A stretch of DNA of 64,000 bases from Eremomyces bilateralis CBS 781.70. Its lineage: Eukaryota; Ascomycota; Dothideomycetes; Eremomycetales; Eremomycetaceae. The stretch is from positions 1,289,097 to 1,353,096 of the forward strand of contig NW_022985071.1 of assembly GCF_010015585.1 (NCBI RefSeq). Reading direction: 5' to 3'. Below, one piece after another: positions 11,726 through 23,627 of the stretch (within the stretch, counting starts at the first letter, position 1; each line of letters starts with the position of its first letter). The position numbers and the translations under genes were made by a program. A model generated the notes under the pieces. That model saw nothing but the letters and a program-made list of their open reading frames with translations, was not told the DNA's origin and ran no database searches.

Positions 11726-14700
11726 CGGGGGCGCGAGTATGCACTACCGGTATGCAGGAGGCATGGAGAGAGCATGGGAAGACAATGAGGAGGTTGGTCC
11801 GTTCGTGCCCTTCGTGGTGTGCGGTATACGGTGGAATTGAGTTAGCCTGCAGCTTGCAGGAGGAGTGGACGACTAACTCAGGCCCTAGTGAAGATTTGGG
11901 GTGTTGGTGGGATGGGGGAGCAGAATAATGAATGAGTGGCGAGTGGTTAGAGTGTAGTAGACTGGTAGTAGTAATAAGAACTAATAAGTGGTGGATGGAT
12001 GGGGGTGGACGGTGTGTCAACTGTCAACGCCTTGAAGCACCTCAATTCCTCAAAGAATTATGGGGCGGATGGAATAAAGCCGCACCACGCGATGGTGGAT
12101 CTGAATAGTGAATGGGAACTGAATAGTGAATGGGAACTGAAGTGCCGAGGATATGACTGCCTATGGAGTCGTGGAGCAAGAAAGTCCACAATCCACGTTG
12201 CAGCGGCCTTAGTAAAGAATAGAGTTTTTTAGGGGGGAAATGGATGCTGCAGAAAAAGGCGACGGATTATGCAGGCAAAGTAGAAAAGGTGAAAGCTAAA
12301 AGAGGAGCGCGGTCCGGCTGGGGAAGCTAGAGCTATGAAGGCTCAAGGTACGGAACGATGCTGGATGTTAAGTACCGGGTTTGGTAACTGATAAGTGATG
12401 GGATTGTAGGAATTTGGTAGGATCATACCCAGCACTTTAGGATCATAGGTTAAGGATCGTAAGTTAGGGTAATAATAACGTGGGCTCCGCGCTGTGGAGG
12501 GATGATGCAACGAAGGAAATAAACGATGCAAATCGATTTTGGTTATCAGCGCTTCATTTGCCTAGACTCGCAACTATCCTGTACCAACGACCCGTTTGTT
12601 TCAGCTTTTTTCTCTGGCCAGTCGTAGTGGTCAGTGACCACCACAAGTCCCATAGTCTCCGACTGACTTGTCCCATTCACGTTCACGCGCCGTTGGCGCT
12701 GCAACCAATGTGAGACGGCGACATTTGGCCGGCTGGTGACAGACTGACAGAACTGAGAAGGGGAATACTTGGTTTCGGTCTCAAGAAATGGTCTCTACTG
12801 ATCCACTAAACCGCCCGATCGCTGTTTCGCAAATGGCTCATGAACCTCAAACAGGCTGCGTTGAATGTGAGTCTGGCTGGGTCTGGGTCTGGTCGATTGT
12901 TCCACAGGACTGGAGGACCAGATCTTGTTTGGATCAGCAGCGAAGAATCTTTTCTCAACAGTGTTCGGATATTTCTAGAATTATTCCTACAACCTGGGCT
13001 TTAAGACATCAATGTTATGCACTTCAGTATGTAACTACACGGATTCATATTATTATGGAACATCTTGACGCATTTATGTACCTGAGTAACCACCAGGCAT
13101 GCAGCGATCAGCGATCAGTTCAGCAGACATCTGGGTAATGCTGAATAATCTACCGAGTAGACTCTGGGCAGGATTCGATTATTCGATCCTTTTGATTGAC
13201 CTGATTGCGACAGTTTTCCCTTCATTTCGTGAGAGGACTCATATCTGCAATCTCTCTGGGCTCACTCCCGGGTTGTTAGAGGAGATTAGCGTCTAGCAGT
13301 CACAGGATGACAGGCGGAAGAGGGTGAGGGCCAGGGGGGGCATCTCAAGCCTAAGCCTAAGCATGTAGCTAGCGCCGTAAAAGCGCACGCGGTGCCCTTG
13401 CACTCAGTGATGCAGCCATGCAGCCTGCAGGCCATGCAGCCGTCGATCGCTGAATGAGCAGCACAACGTGGTCAGTGGTGGTGTTCCCATCAGACATCAG
13501 TCTAGACGGAGGCCGAATCAGAACTGGTGTTCGGGGGACTCGGACATCAGGCGGGAAGAAATCAAAATGGAATCTTAATGGACGATCACTAAGGTAATGG
13601 GGGCTATCTTTCATGCCTACCATGTACGTAATCATTCCCGATTCTTTTGATTCATTCTGCCATTCATTCTGCCATCCATTATTTAGTTATTTTCGTCCTC
13701 TCCGCACAAGTTATGTCATGTTCTTTCAACTGAGCATGATTTATTGATGAGGTGGACAAGAGAGAGCATGGCTGCATGGACATCACGTTGCGTGCTTGCT
13801 TGCATCGTTTCGTCACACAACCGGAAAGACACGAGGTAGGCCTGTCGTAGCGTTGTTTGACTCGTTGTGATTTGCCGCCTGTAGGAGCCATTTTTGTGAG
13901 GATGAGGCCTCATGAGGGGCACTTCCTGGCCGTTTGAACTGTGGACCGTGGAGAGAGTGGCTTGTCATTTCAAGGTCTAGGGAGGGAGGGAGGCCTGTCG
14001 CACCACATGGAAGAGCCCGGCAGTCCAGCACCCCAGGGACCAGGACTCCAGGACGAAACAGGGAAGAGCCAGGGAAGAAGAGTCAGGGAAGAAAGGAACA
14101 GTGAAGAAACACCCCCAGTGGCGCTGGGCAAACAGGGTTAGGCTCACACCAGCCAGTCATCGCCCATCGGGGCTCCCTCCCCCGTTCGCCCTTTCTCAGA
14201 TTCTCTCCCTTTCTCACTGACAGCAATAGACAAGGACCCCAGCCCTGCCATGCTCTCTCCAAAGTGCTGCCCAGTCCAGCCCAGACAGCCCAGTCCAGGC
14301 TCCGGTCTTTCTGGTGGCCGCTATTCAGTGTCATGTTTCGGACACAGCAGCCCAAACTCGTGAGTCGTGAAGTTGTTAATTATCAGAGATTCGGGGTTCT
14401 CTGCCATGTGGTCGCCACAAATCACCAACAGGGAAAAGGGAGAAGGGGAAAATCCCCAAAAAGGGCTTTCCCCCAAGCAGCGCACACGACAGATTCTCGT
14501 CGACCTGTGATGTAGGCAGTAGCAAAAGTTGCAACGCGTGTCACATTGATCCTCCCACAAGGGCTTTTCCCACTGCACAAGGCCACAACCGTCCAAACTG
14601 ACATGCCGATACATGGTCGCCAAGACAGTCAAGGTCACCAAGAAAAGCCAAGGGCATCAAGGGGACGGGATGCCATGTGGAAGACGCTGCGTTGCTGCTT

Positions 14701-17700
14701 TTCACGTCGCACCTTTATTGCAGTTCGTGTTGCCTTGGGAATCGCCGAATCGTCGTGCTGCTTTTGCGTCCCATGTCTCTCCAGTCTCCATGAGACATGA
14801 ATCCATGCCACTGATGATGATCGTCCCTGAGCTGTTAGTCTGGCGCATAATTCCATGATTTCCAACAGTCCCAATTCCCACTCTAATTGCAATGAGCATT
14901 GAGAGCGGACATTCATCTTCTTTCGAATAAATCCCCGTCTCGTGAGTGGTGCCCACCGCATCTTCACAATGAAGACATAAGGAATTAGCCATTAGGAGTC
15001 TAGAGAGCAGTGTTTTGTCATGCTCTAACCCAAACCGTTCAATTCCCGATTCCCGGATTTTTGATGATCATCGCAAAATTCTTCTCCTGTCGTAGCCCCA
15101 ACTGACTCGTCCAACGGCCCAACAACGAACTCCTCCAAATCCAAACTATATTTCCTTACCTATCCACACCTCACAATGTCATCAGACAATCGCAGTCGTG
15201 ATGGGCTTGATGGCGCTCTCTTGATGGATGATCCCAATTCCCATCCAAAGCATAGTCTCCCAAGTGTCAACGTGATCAGTCATCCACCGCCTTTCTTCCC
15301 CATTTCGTCCCTTCGGGCCCATCGGCGTGGAAATTGGAGCGGACCGCCGATCTCATGCGCCCACCGCTTGGCCTTCATGCTCGTTTCGCGTTTGCAATTT
15401 GTCCAGCCGACCGGGCCCATCGAGAGTCTATGGCTCTCCTCTCTCCATCGAGTACGTATTCGCGTTGCAGAAGTGAAAAGCGGGAAGCGAGACGGGCCTG
15501 CGCAAGTTTCATGTAACTTAACTCATTGGGTCTAAAACGCTAAATGGAGTGGGACCATGCGAATTTCCATCGCTCACTCTCTGTTCCTGACGGAATGCAA
15601 GATCCAATGGAAGCTGCGCTGTGAAAATCTTCGTGATACCGACCAGGCGACCACGATAAGTACCTCAAGGAATAGATCTATTCTTCCCAGATTGAATCAA
15701 CCTCCGTCGAGAGAGGGAAATCCCGTCTCCGAATCCCGCGCGAGCCATACATCGCTTCTGCAGTCTACGATTGCGACGTCAACAGGTCTGGACTCTGGAG
15801 GGTCTAATGCCTAAGTCTATTGATATTCGGACCGATATGCTTCGCTCGAGACCCACCACAGTGTGTCCAGTGTCCGCGGAGCTTCTGGACTAGCGGGTTT
15901 TGCTCGTGAAGACGTGACGTCTCTAAGGCATCCAAACGAAGACCTACGCAATGAAATAATGCCATTCCTAACTCCCGTGCCATATAATTCCCGACTTCCG
16001 TCCTTCGCCCTTCGCACTTCGGTCATTCGGAGGAGGAAATCATCAGATCTTCCGCCAATGGTGATCGTGGCAAACCCGTTCTGGAACTCTTCTAGAACGC
16101 GAGCCCTAAACCTGAAATATGTGTGGGACATCTCTTTCGTCACGCATGGTTTTATGTTGCACCTTTTCCGCTTCCGTCGTGAGCTACTAGCTAGTAGCCT
16201 ACCCTATATGTAATCCTCACACCATGTTTTATACTGACGCACCAAGGGAAATAGCCGTGTTTGAGTAGGACCAAGTCAAGCCAATGTTTAGCAACGAACT
16301 TGGAGATGATTCGTGATGGACATGTTGGATGCTCTAGATACAGCAGGGTTCCTAATTCGAGAGTGGTGCTTAAAAGCCCCTGAGATTCTGAGAAGAACCG
16401 GGTCGAACATCGAAGTAGCAGCCGACGTTCAAACAGAAACACGCTTCTTTTCGGAGTGTAGAATCCAAGGTCGACGAGTCGTCCAATGCCTCTATCCCGC
16501 CTGATGGATTATTATTAGTTGCGGATTGATACATGCGCAACCCGACCATCCACCGAACCCGGGCAAAACAATCCTGATGGATCCATTCTGCCACAATGTC
16601 ACGGTGTCATAGGCCAACCCGTGGTTCCAAGTAAGGTGTCCAATACTTTCTCATGCAGCGCTCCATTTCCGACAAGCCCCGATGCGTTCAATCCATAATG
16701 CAGCCGAGATAACGCCCGTCGATCGAACGTTTTCGAAAAGAGGACCCGATCCCGACTAGGATGGACCTGCCGCCACGTGGACGCTGTCACCCGCAAAGAT
16801 CAAGATACACCCCGTGGCCTGTCACATCTCATTTAGATCTCATCGTCGGAACGTCCCCAACCCACGCGGCATCCCGCGAGGTCACACAACATCACTGGCC
16901 TCCATTCACTCAGCCTTCCAACGTAGCTCTTGCGTACATGCGGTTATTGTTTCTTTCGGCCATGCCGATGGTCGGATGAGCTTCTTCCGACGTTGCTAGG
17001 GGCTGGATTCGAGGAGCTCCCAAACACGGGCAGCTGCTTGCTCATGGCTTCGTACGTGATATCGCCGTGCTCCTTCGGGAGGCAGCTGCTGCGTCAGGTT
17101 GTTATTCTATTATTGCTTGTTGCGTTTTTGCTGTAAACCACTGGCACCAACGAGGCAACGACTGGCCATCGGCCTCGATAATTCCCGACCCGAGCCGCCG
17201 GTGTACGCTGTCATAAGGTAATATTATCGAACGCGAAGACAGACTTCGAAACGACCGGGACCATCCTTGGTTGAAGGCTCAGACCCTCTATCCGCCTGTT
17301 CCCGTCTCTGGCGTCCCATCGGAACGGTCATCGCGAATATGTCGATTGCCTTGAATCTCCGAGCCTCGTCTCACGGCCTACCCCTGGTCTCTCACGCAGT
17401 ATCGGATTTCCCGAGGTCGGTTTTTCCGTCCGGTGAGGCGTCGTCGCTACCGGAGGGCTGGGTTTTAGTGACTCGAGAATCTTTGTCGTTTTCGACCCTG
17501 AAATCGATTCATGGTTCCAGAAGAGGTTCCTGGGGTTTTGTATGGAGTTCAGAACAATCAAGATTCTACCGGAAGATGTCAACCGTTGTGATTTTCCACT
17601 TCCCATCTCATAGTTCGTCGCCCGTCTGCTGTTTGCTTCAATGTATGTCTCATGCGCGGCAAGCCCTTCGCCTGCCCTTCTGTCCTGTTTTCGCCGTTTT

Positions 17701-18897
17701 CCAAGTCCTCAACGCATCTACCCGCAACTAGTGACATTCCTGGCCGCAGCCCCTTTCCCAGTTCCCATCACCAGAACCTAAAATACCTCATGATTCCCCT
17801 TTTCAGCCCAAGGCATCCAAGATTCCATCTCTCTGTGTCCGCAGTTGAACCATCAAAACAAAAACTCCACACTGAAGCGGACTGTCGAGCCGCAGTCTCT
17901 TTCCCGTCTCCGTTCTGGAGCGGCTCGAGTACAGTGTCCAGGCAAAACGGCCACGTTGGAGCAAGGTCCTTTTGTGTAAGGGAGCACAACAACAATGACT
18001 ATGTGGCGAGGTTACACGGCGTCCGTTTCTCCCAGTCGATGCGGCATCCCGATGACTGCTATTAGTTGACAATTAGCACTGCGAAGCAGACCAATCCCTG
18101 CGTGGAGCGGCTGGCGCGCCTGGCTTCTGGTTCCGAAGTGAATATTCCTTTTTTGACAGAATACATGGAGACCGGTGAGGATATGACGGGTCGTTCGGAT
18201 GTTTTTGCGTTTCTTCGTCCAGACTAGCCATGAAGGGGCTGGAGTGAGATCGCTCTCTGGCTACTTCTTGATCGGAGGGCAGGCAGAGGCCAACCGTCTC
18301 ATTGCGTCTGTTCGTTATCGTTCGGGACACCTCATCTTCTCGTCCGGTCAGCGTCGGATACTACCTGAAGAAAAGCGCTGGGAATTACGGCGGAGCCTTT
18401 CCAGTCGTATCTGTCCTCAAAGCGCCTTACCACCTCTAGCTGCACTTCCGAGCGAGAAATCCGTATGTTCCCAACAGATCGTATTTCCTTTCCGACGCAT
18501 CTGTCCGTTCTCGAAGTCTCGCGGTGAAATTCCCCACCTTGAATTGATCCAAATCTCTTCTCGCAACGAATGGCGGAACGTTGGTATTTCTCCGCCAGGA
18601 CTTGGCTGGTTTTCAAGTTATTACTTGATCACATAGGGTGTGAAGATGCAACTCCCTATTCATAACCATGAGCATGGCGGCACACATGGATAACTTTCAA
18701 TAAATTCGTCATTGGCATGCAAGCTCCCGTGTCATGTCCAAGGCCTTCGCTCGAAACATGTTGCTCGAAGAGAAAATATATACACTGTGAAAGGCCAGGC
18801 TAACGGTGTCGGCAAGAATCATTACCATGCCAAATGCGATGTCGAGTGCCTTAAATCGGTCCCTAAACGCCGGAGATGCAAGGTTTTTTTTAGACGG
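11726..18897. other. 7.2-kb gene desert upstream of flbA
   Basis: No coding gene can be supported on either strand. The open frames are short, overlap each other and carry no family motifs. Long upstream regions are usual for fungal developmental regulators, so part of this may be flbA promoter and 5' leader. Small repeats occur: an 18-bp unit (TGAATAGTGAATGGGAAC) is tandemly doubled at 12102-12137. A CT/GA-rich stretch runs over about 14150-14300. Untranslated RNAs cannot be excluded from sequence alone. Confidence 0.5.
12102..12137. repeat. 18-bp tandem duplication
   Basis: Two exact head-to-tail copies of TGAATAGTGAATGGGAAC lie in the flbA upstream region. No function is proposed. Confidence 0.8.
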
Positions 18898-20350
18898 TCA
18901 TGATTGAAAATCGGGATCATCGACTTCCAGCTGGTTGATCTTCTTCTTGGTGAACTCGAACGCGGAGAAGAAGATGGCATTGACGACACACGAACGACCC
19001 ATGGAAACGGTAAGACCTATCGAACGGTAAGAACGTGATCAACTCAGACAGACCGCGATGAACGAGAAGACAAACCTCGATACATTCGCCTGTTGAAGAA
19101 TTCGATTTTGGTCCTAGTGGTCTCCCCTTTCCCGCCAGTCAAGCAATTTCGCTGGTATATACTTTTGGCGGAATCAATCGGATATATCTAGAGGGCGATC
19201 AGCGGACATCCGTGGATATCATCGGGGGTAAAACAGAGTGACTCACACATGCCCAACTAGCGAGGCCGCAAAGTCCACCGGCAGTGACCACTGCTGCTGG
19301 GGAGGTCGGCGAATTGCCTCTCGCGTTTGCCAGAAGCTGTTTGGCACTCTCATACGTCATAAAATACACACCGGTGCCTATCGTGTCGCGGACTATCCTC
19401 TCATGAGCGAATGGACAGATATGGCTCGGCATTGAGAGATCGACTCACGCAGATGGTAGTGAAAGCCTGCATACAATGCCGCCATCCCTCTATGCTTGAT
19501 GAGTGCATGTGCCGTTCGAAGGGTTCCCATCTGTTGGTATCTCTGGCTGAGGGAGTCGATTACTTTGCTTCCCTCGTTCCGGTTCGCCATCAGAACAGAG
19601 AGCTGGGCGCTCAATTTTGTCAACTCAAAAGGGCCTGCAACAAAGCCAATCAGCGACATTCACCAGACCTTCATACCCTTACTTACATGCTATTGTCGTA
19701 ATCATCGCGCCAGCTGTGGCACCTGCTCCTCCAAAGCACAATGCCGTGGACAGCGACGGAAGGGCTCCTCTGGTGTTTGCGACGACCAGCGGGGAATTTC
19801 CGGTCGCTTGGTAGATCCAGTCATCGTAGGTGTATTTCGCTTTCTGGTATATCGAGAAGGATAGCGTTCGTACGAGTGTTATACTCGCCAGGGGCGACCA
19901 AACTCCTTGCATACGCATCAGTACCGCATTTATGGGATATGTTCATGCTCGACCAACCTCTCCAAAAGCCATGGAACCCTTCTGTTCGATAGGTGTGCTG
20001 AATGCAGTCGAGGAGGGAGCTGAATTGGTAACTAGGCTGGATATCAGCTCGGTAAACACGCAAGTCAGGGCTTCGGGCGTCTTACGTTTGCATTCGAGTT
20101 TTGACCGAGTCCAAAGGATACTGTAGAAAGACCGTGTTAGACGCGTTGCCAATGCAACTCCATCTTAAGCACTTACGGTCATAAACGTCGACAGCAGACT
20201 GCTCGTGCTGGCTGCAATCTCCGTGCGATACTTCTTTATCCATAGCTTTCTCGAATCGTCCAGGTATGGGTGCCGACTCGGGACAATCGCATGCGGCTGG
20301 CTCGCCTGGAGCGAAGTAGACCTGGTGTGGTCATCGTCGCGCTCCGGCAT
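18898..20350 (-). CDS. Mitochondrial carrier (SLC25 family)
   Basis: This is an inner-membrane solute carrier. Eight exons (20350-20177, 20120-20086, 20031-19958, 19905-19687, 19634-19449, 19392-19247, 19187-19076, 19016-18898) close to 296 residues, the family's normal size. Each of the three repeats shows the P-x-[DE]-x-x-[KR] signature: YPLDSVKTR (about residue 59), CPFELTKLS (about 110) and YPIDSAKS (about 222). The conserved second half-repeats GFHGFWRG and GMAALYAGF are present. The FWRG and RDTIGTGVYFMTYE segments resemble fungal carriers annotated only loosely as carnitine/acylcarnitine- or YMR166C-like, so the substrate is left open. Exon structure is dense (seven introns of 54-66 nt), but every junction keeps the frame. 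Confidence 0.9.
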
Positions 20351-20959
20351 GCTGGGCTGGCTATCGCGAGCTGTTGAAGACCGTAAAGGTCCTCACGGCA
20401 ATCGCGATATGGCCAGTAGCCAGTGCCGCTCCATAAAGCTCTCGACCAACACACGAGGGTCCAATGGTCGGAATTGATGTCCGGGAGGAGGGTGTATTCG
20501 CGATATTGCCTGGAATCGGGCAATGCGATGTCGTGAGAAGGATTGGAGAGCTACGGAGGATACTCGGGTACGTTCCTGGATTTCAGGAAGTTGTTCAGTG
20601 GTTGTTGATGTTGAGAACTAAAGACGCTATGACGGAGATGCGATCTCGAAGAACGTGAGGGGCATCCAAAGATTTGATACGGAACTCCTTCGGGTGATGG
20701 GAATAGGGCGGGGATGACTGGACTGGAATGGCACTAATTATATGGCAGCAGCCAAAATCCAAAAGATTCAACAATGCAATATTTTCAGTTCATCACGAGT
20801 GTCTTTTTCATTTGCGGAGTAGAATACCGCATGGCGAATATAAATGATCGGAATCTGGTTGAAATGTCCTCAAGTTCTCTATCGTGTAGTATCAACAGGG
20901 AACTCGAATTGTACTGTTCGTAAATCCTAGTGTTACCCCCCTAAGAAGCATGCGTTCGC
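20351..20959. other. Intergenic, nothing recognised
   Basis: This is upstream of the mitochondrial carrier (minus) and downstream of the broken SDR. An open frame running through 20236-20523 on the minus strand is out of frame with the carrier and has no motif. Confidence 0.45.
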
Positions 20960-21756
20960 TCATGCCATTCCACCGTTCACCCTCAGAACCTGTCCAGAGA
21001 CCCATCTGCCCCCTCACCGGCCAGGAAAGCGGCGGCATCAGCCTGATCCTCAGGCTCGGCGATCCTATTAAAAGGATTGCCCGACGCGAGTGCCTTGATG
21101 ACCTGCTCACTCTTCCCCTTCAAGAACAGGTCGGTTCCAGTGGGGCCGGGAGAGAGAGCGTTGACCAAGATCCGCCTTCGTCCGAGATCCCTGGCTAAGA
21201 CCCGGGTTCATCTGTTCGATCGCGCCTTCGGTGCTGTTGTATAGGAGGTCTGTTCAAAGGCGTTAGATTGTATCCGTCTCGCTGGACGCGGCCAATACTT
21301 ACAGTTCGGCGGCACTGTGCTCGATGCGCATGGCGATGTCGACACCAGGATAATGCGGGAGCCCTCAGGCATGTGAGGAACCGCCTTTTGGGCGAGGAAA
21401 TATGGTCCTTTGACATTGAGCGCGAACGTCTGATCAAAGTCCGCCTCGCTCGTGCTCATCAGATCCCTCATCGGAAGCACTCCTGCGTTCGCCATTAAGA
21501 TATCGATCTTGCCGAACTTCTGCACTGTCTCTTGCACGATTCGTTCGATATCCGGGATACGGGCTGCGTTGCCTTGAATAGAGATCGCCTTGTCGTCGCC
21601 GATCTGCTGGACCACTTCATCTGCGGCCTTGGAGTCGAACGAATAGTTGATGGCGACTGCAGCGCGGTCTTGAGCGAGGCGCAGGGCAACAGCTTTGCCT
21701 ATGCCCTTGCGGCCGCCAGTTATGAGAGCAACTTTCCCAGTCAGCGGACCGGCCAT
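20960..21756 (-). pseudogene. Broken short-chain dehydrogenase/reductase
   Basis: This was an NAD(P)-dependent SDR of the FabG/glucose-dehydrogenase type. Exon 1 (21756-21303) holds the nucleotide-binding TGGRKGIGKA (about residues 13-22), NAG at 89-91 and the catalytic-Ser region ILVSTS. A 53-nt intron follows, then exon 2 from 21249 with the YNSTEGA (Y-x-x-x-[KE]) region. The catalytic Lys is replaced by Glu here (STE for STK). Two one-base frame breaks interrupt exon 2. After the first, near 21207-21210, the normal sequence resumes as VNALSPGPTGTDLFLKGKSE. After the second, near 21004-21013, it resumes as WVSGQVLRVNGGMA and ends at 20960. No alternative splice sites repair both. It is either a recent pseudogene or the result of assembly errors; the decayed Lys favours a pseudogene. 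Confidence 0.75.
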
Positions 21757-22249
21757 TTTGTCGTCTTCAGGAGAATATAGGTGTGCAAATGATGTGAGAG
21801 GTAATGATGCGGCAAGAGCCCAACCGGAATTAAAGACTGATCTATGGTTTAAAGCTGATCGAACTAACTTGGTAGGACAAAATGATATGAACTCGAACGA
21901 AGGAATGATACATTAAATATCCAAATGAACACGGATCTAGAATAGAAACCGTTATTTCGGCTTTTTATGCAGCAAATAGGTCTTGGAAATGGCAGCCTCG
22001 ACATGTTCGAAGTAACGTTGATAATAATACATTCGAATAGAATGATCCCTGATCTGAAGTTCCAAATATCCAAACAAAAGTGGTATATATAACCTTTGGC
22101 CCCGGCAGTCGCTCCGAATCCGTTTGTATCCATTGGTCTAATACCAATCGCTGTTCCCTAGGAACAACAAGAATTTTTTTGAATCATAAGTCCGTAAATG
22201 AGAGGCATTACCCCAACCCAAAAGCCTCGTCAGGTAGGTAGGGTTAGGA
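21757..22249. other. Intergenic, AT-richer spacer
   Basis: This stretch of about 490 bp lies upstream of the broken SDR and downstream of the rhodopsin-domain gene. No gene or repeat is seen. Confidence 0.45.
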
Positions 22250-23627
22250 TTAGGTGCGCAAACTCGAGGGTACGATATCCCTAAACTTCCTATTCTCGCC
22301 CCTTTCCGAGTCCCTCTCCTTCCCGCTACTAATATCGACCTCCATCGTGCGCCAGATGCCCTGCTGGCTATTGTTGCTCTCGGCATCGTAGCCTTTCGCC
22401 CTCGTCTCGTATTTGGCATCTTCTCTGAGCGCCAGTTCCGAGACAGAAGAGGCCCGTCCCTTTGGGTTGGAGGAGAGCTTGAAGCGGGATCCGGAACGAC
22501 TCCGCGAATTGTCCGTGCCGGAGCGCGAGTTGGCCGACCGGAAGGTAGCTTTGTGGAAGAAAGGCCGCAGGGTCGGGATGCAGGCGGCGACGAGGACGAC
22601 GTTTTGCTCGATGAGGCCCCAGATGACGAGGGGGACCACGTTCCATACTATTGCGCTTGTTAATTACAAGAGAGGGAAAGGGTAGAACCGGGTGGAACTT
22701 ACGAGGATCCGTGCGGTCCGTAAATAGATGCAGATACGTCGCCTTCACAATCGTGACAATGGCGCTCAGCAGCGTCAGCCCCATCATGATACAGACACCC
22801 AACTTGGTCGAGAAGGGCATCTGCAGCTTCCAGAACACCGAGATGGGGACAACGGCAAGCACAATGTCCGTCACCGTCGTGTACGCGCTGACGAAGTAGT
22901 TAAAGTTGTTGAACACCGCCGGATCCCAGCACTTGGCGTTCGGCGTGTTCGGGTTCCATAGCATCTCAACCGGCGTGCATTGCACGAAGATGAGGACGAC
23001 GGAGACGAGGGCGATCACGACTTGCACGGTGACCATGCCGTAGAGGAGATTCGTGCGCAGCGGGTACCGGTCCAGGAGATGGACAATGAGGATAGCGATG
23101 GAGATATTCGGGAAACTGAAGGCGCCTGAATGGTGGTATGTTAGTCTCGAGACCTATGGATGCTGGAGAATCGACTGGACGGACCAATGTTGAAGGCTGG
23201 CAGTGCGTTAGCTCATAAGTTCCATAGTATATCGAATATCAGCACATACGAAATCCCAAAATCTGCCATTTGGCTGTAAGGACCACTCCGTCGGCCCCAT
23301 GGTCAGCGATTACCGCTGCCGTATGCCGACCCAGGCCAAGGGTAACGGAGTAAGATACAAATGCCGCAGCGATTATGCTGAGAGCCTATAAAGTCCATTA
23401 TCAGCCTCGTCCGTACCATACCATTCTGCTATGCTTACCAGCGAGAGGAAGATGAAAAAGTCATCCCAGCCAAGGCGCTTGGTAATCTGTGACCGCGCAA
23501 ATAGCTTCAGGAAGACCGTCGCAATCGCAATGCCAGTAAATACCCACGCAATGATGTTGACGGTCATCCCACGACTGTCATGGAATTGGGCTTCGGTCAG
23601 CGCCGGAGGTGGAGGAGCGCTTGCCAT
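22250..23627 (-). CDS. Fungal rhodopsin-domain (SAT4-type) membrane protein
   Basis: This is a seven-helix integral membrane protein of the large fungal family related to PTH11/SAT4. The molecular role is generally unknown; some members sit in metabolite clusters or act as surface receptors. Exons 23627-23439, 23385-23250, a 12-nt micro-exon 23196-23185, 23125-22703 and 22647-22250 give 385 residues. Helices are visible at about 22-45 (NIIAWVFTGIAIATVFLKLF), 60-80, 115-135, 145-170 (LLYGMVTVQVVIALVSVVLI), 190-210, 220-240 and 262-285. Family hallmarks are the loop GWDDFFIFLSL, the CWDPAVFNNFNYF segment and the late WNVVPLVIWGLIEQNVVLVA. The cytosolic tail is Ser/Arg-rich. The micro-exon (encoding part of PFNIG) is required to keep the frame and restores the conserved FNxGA stretch. 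Confidence 0.88.

Noticed and set aside
15176-15535. 119-codon open frame with a reasonable start context
   Set aside because: It has no motif, no splice partners and low-complexity composition, and it sits in the gene-free region. It is not supportable as a gene.
17267-17731. 154-codon open frame
   Set aside because: It overlaps other unsupported frames on both strands and shows no family feature.
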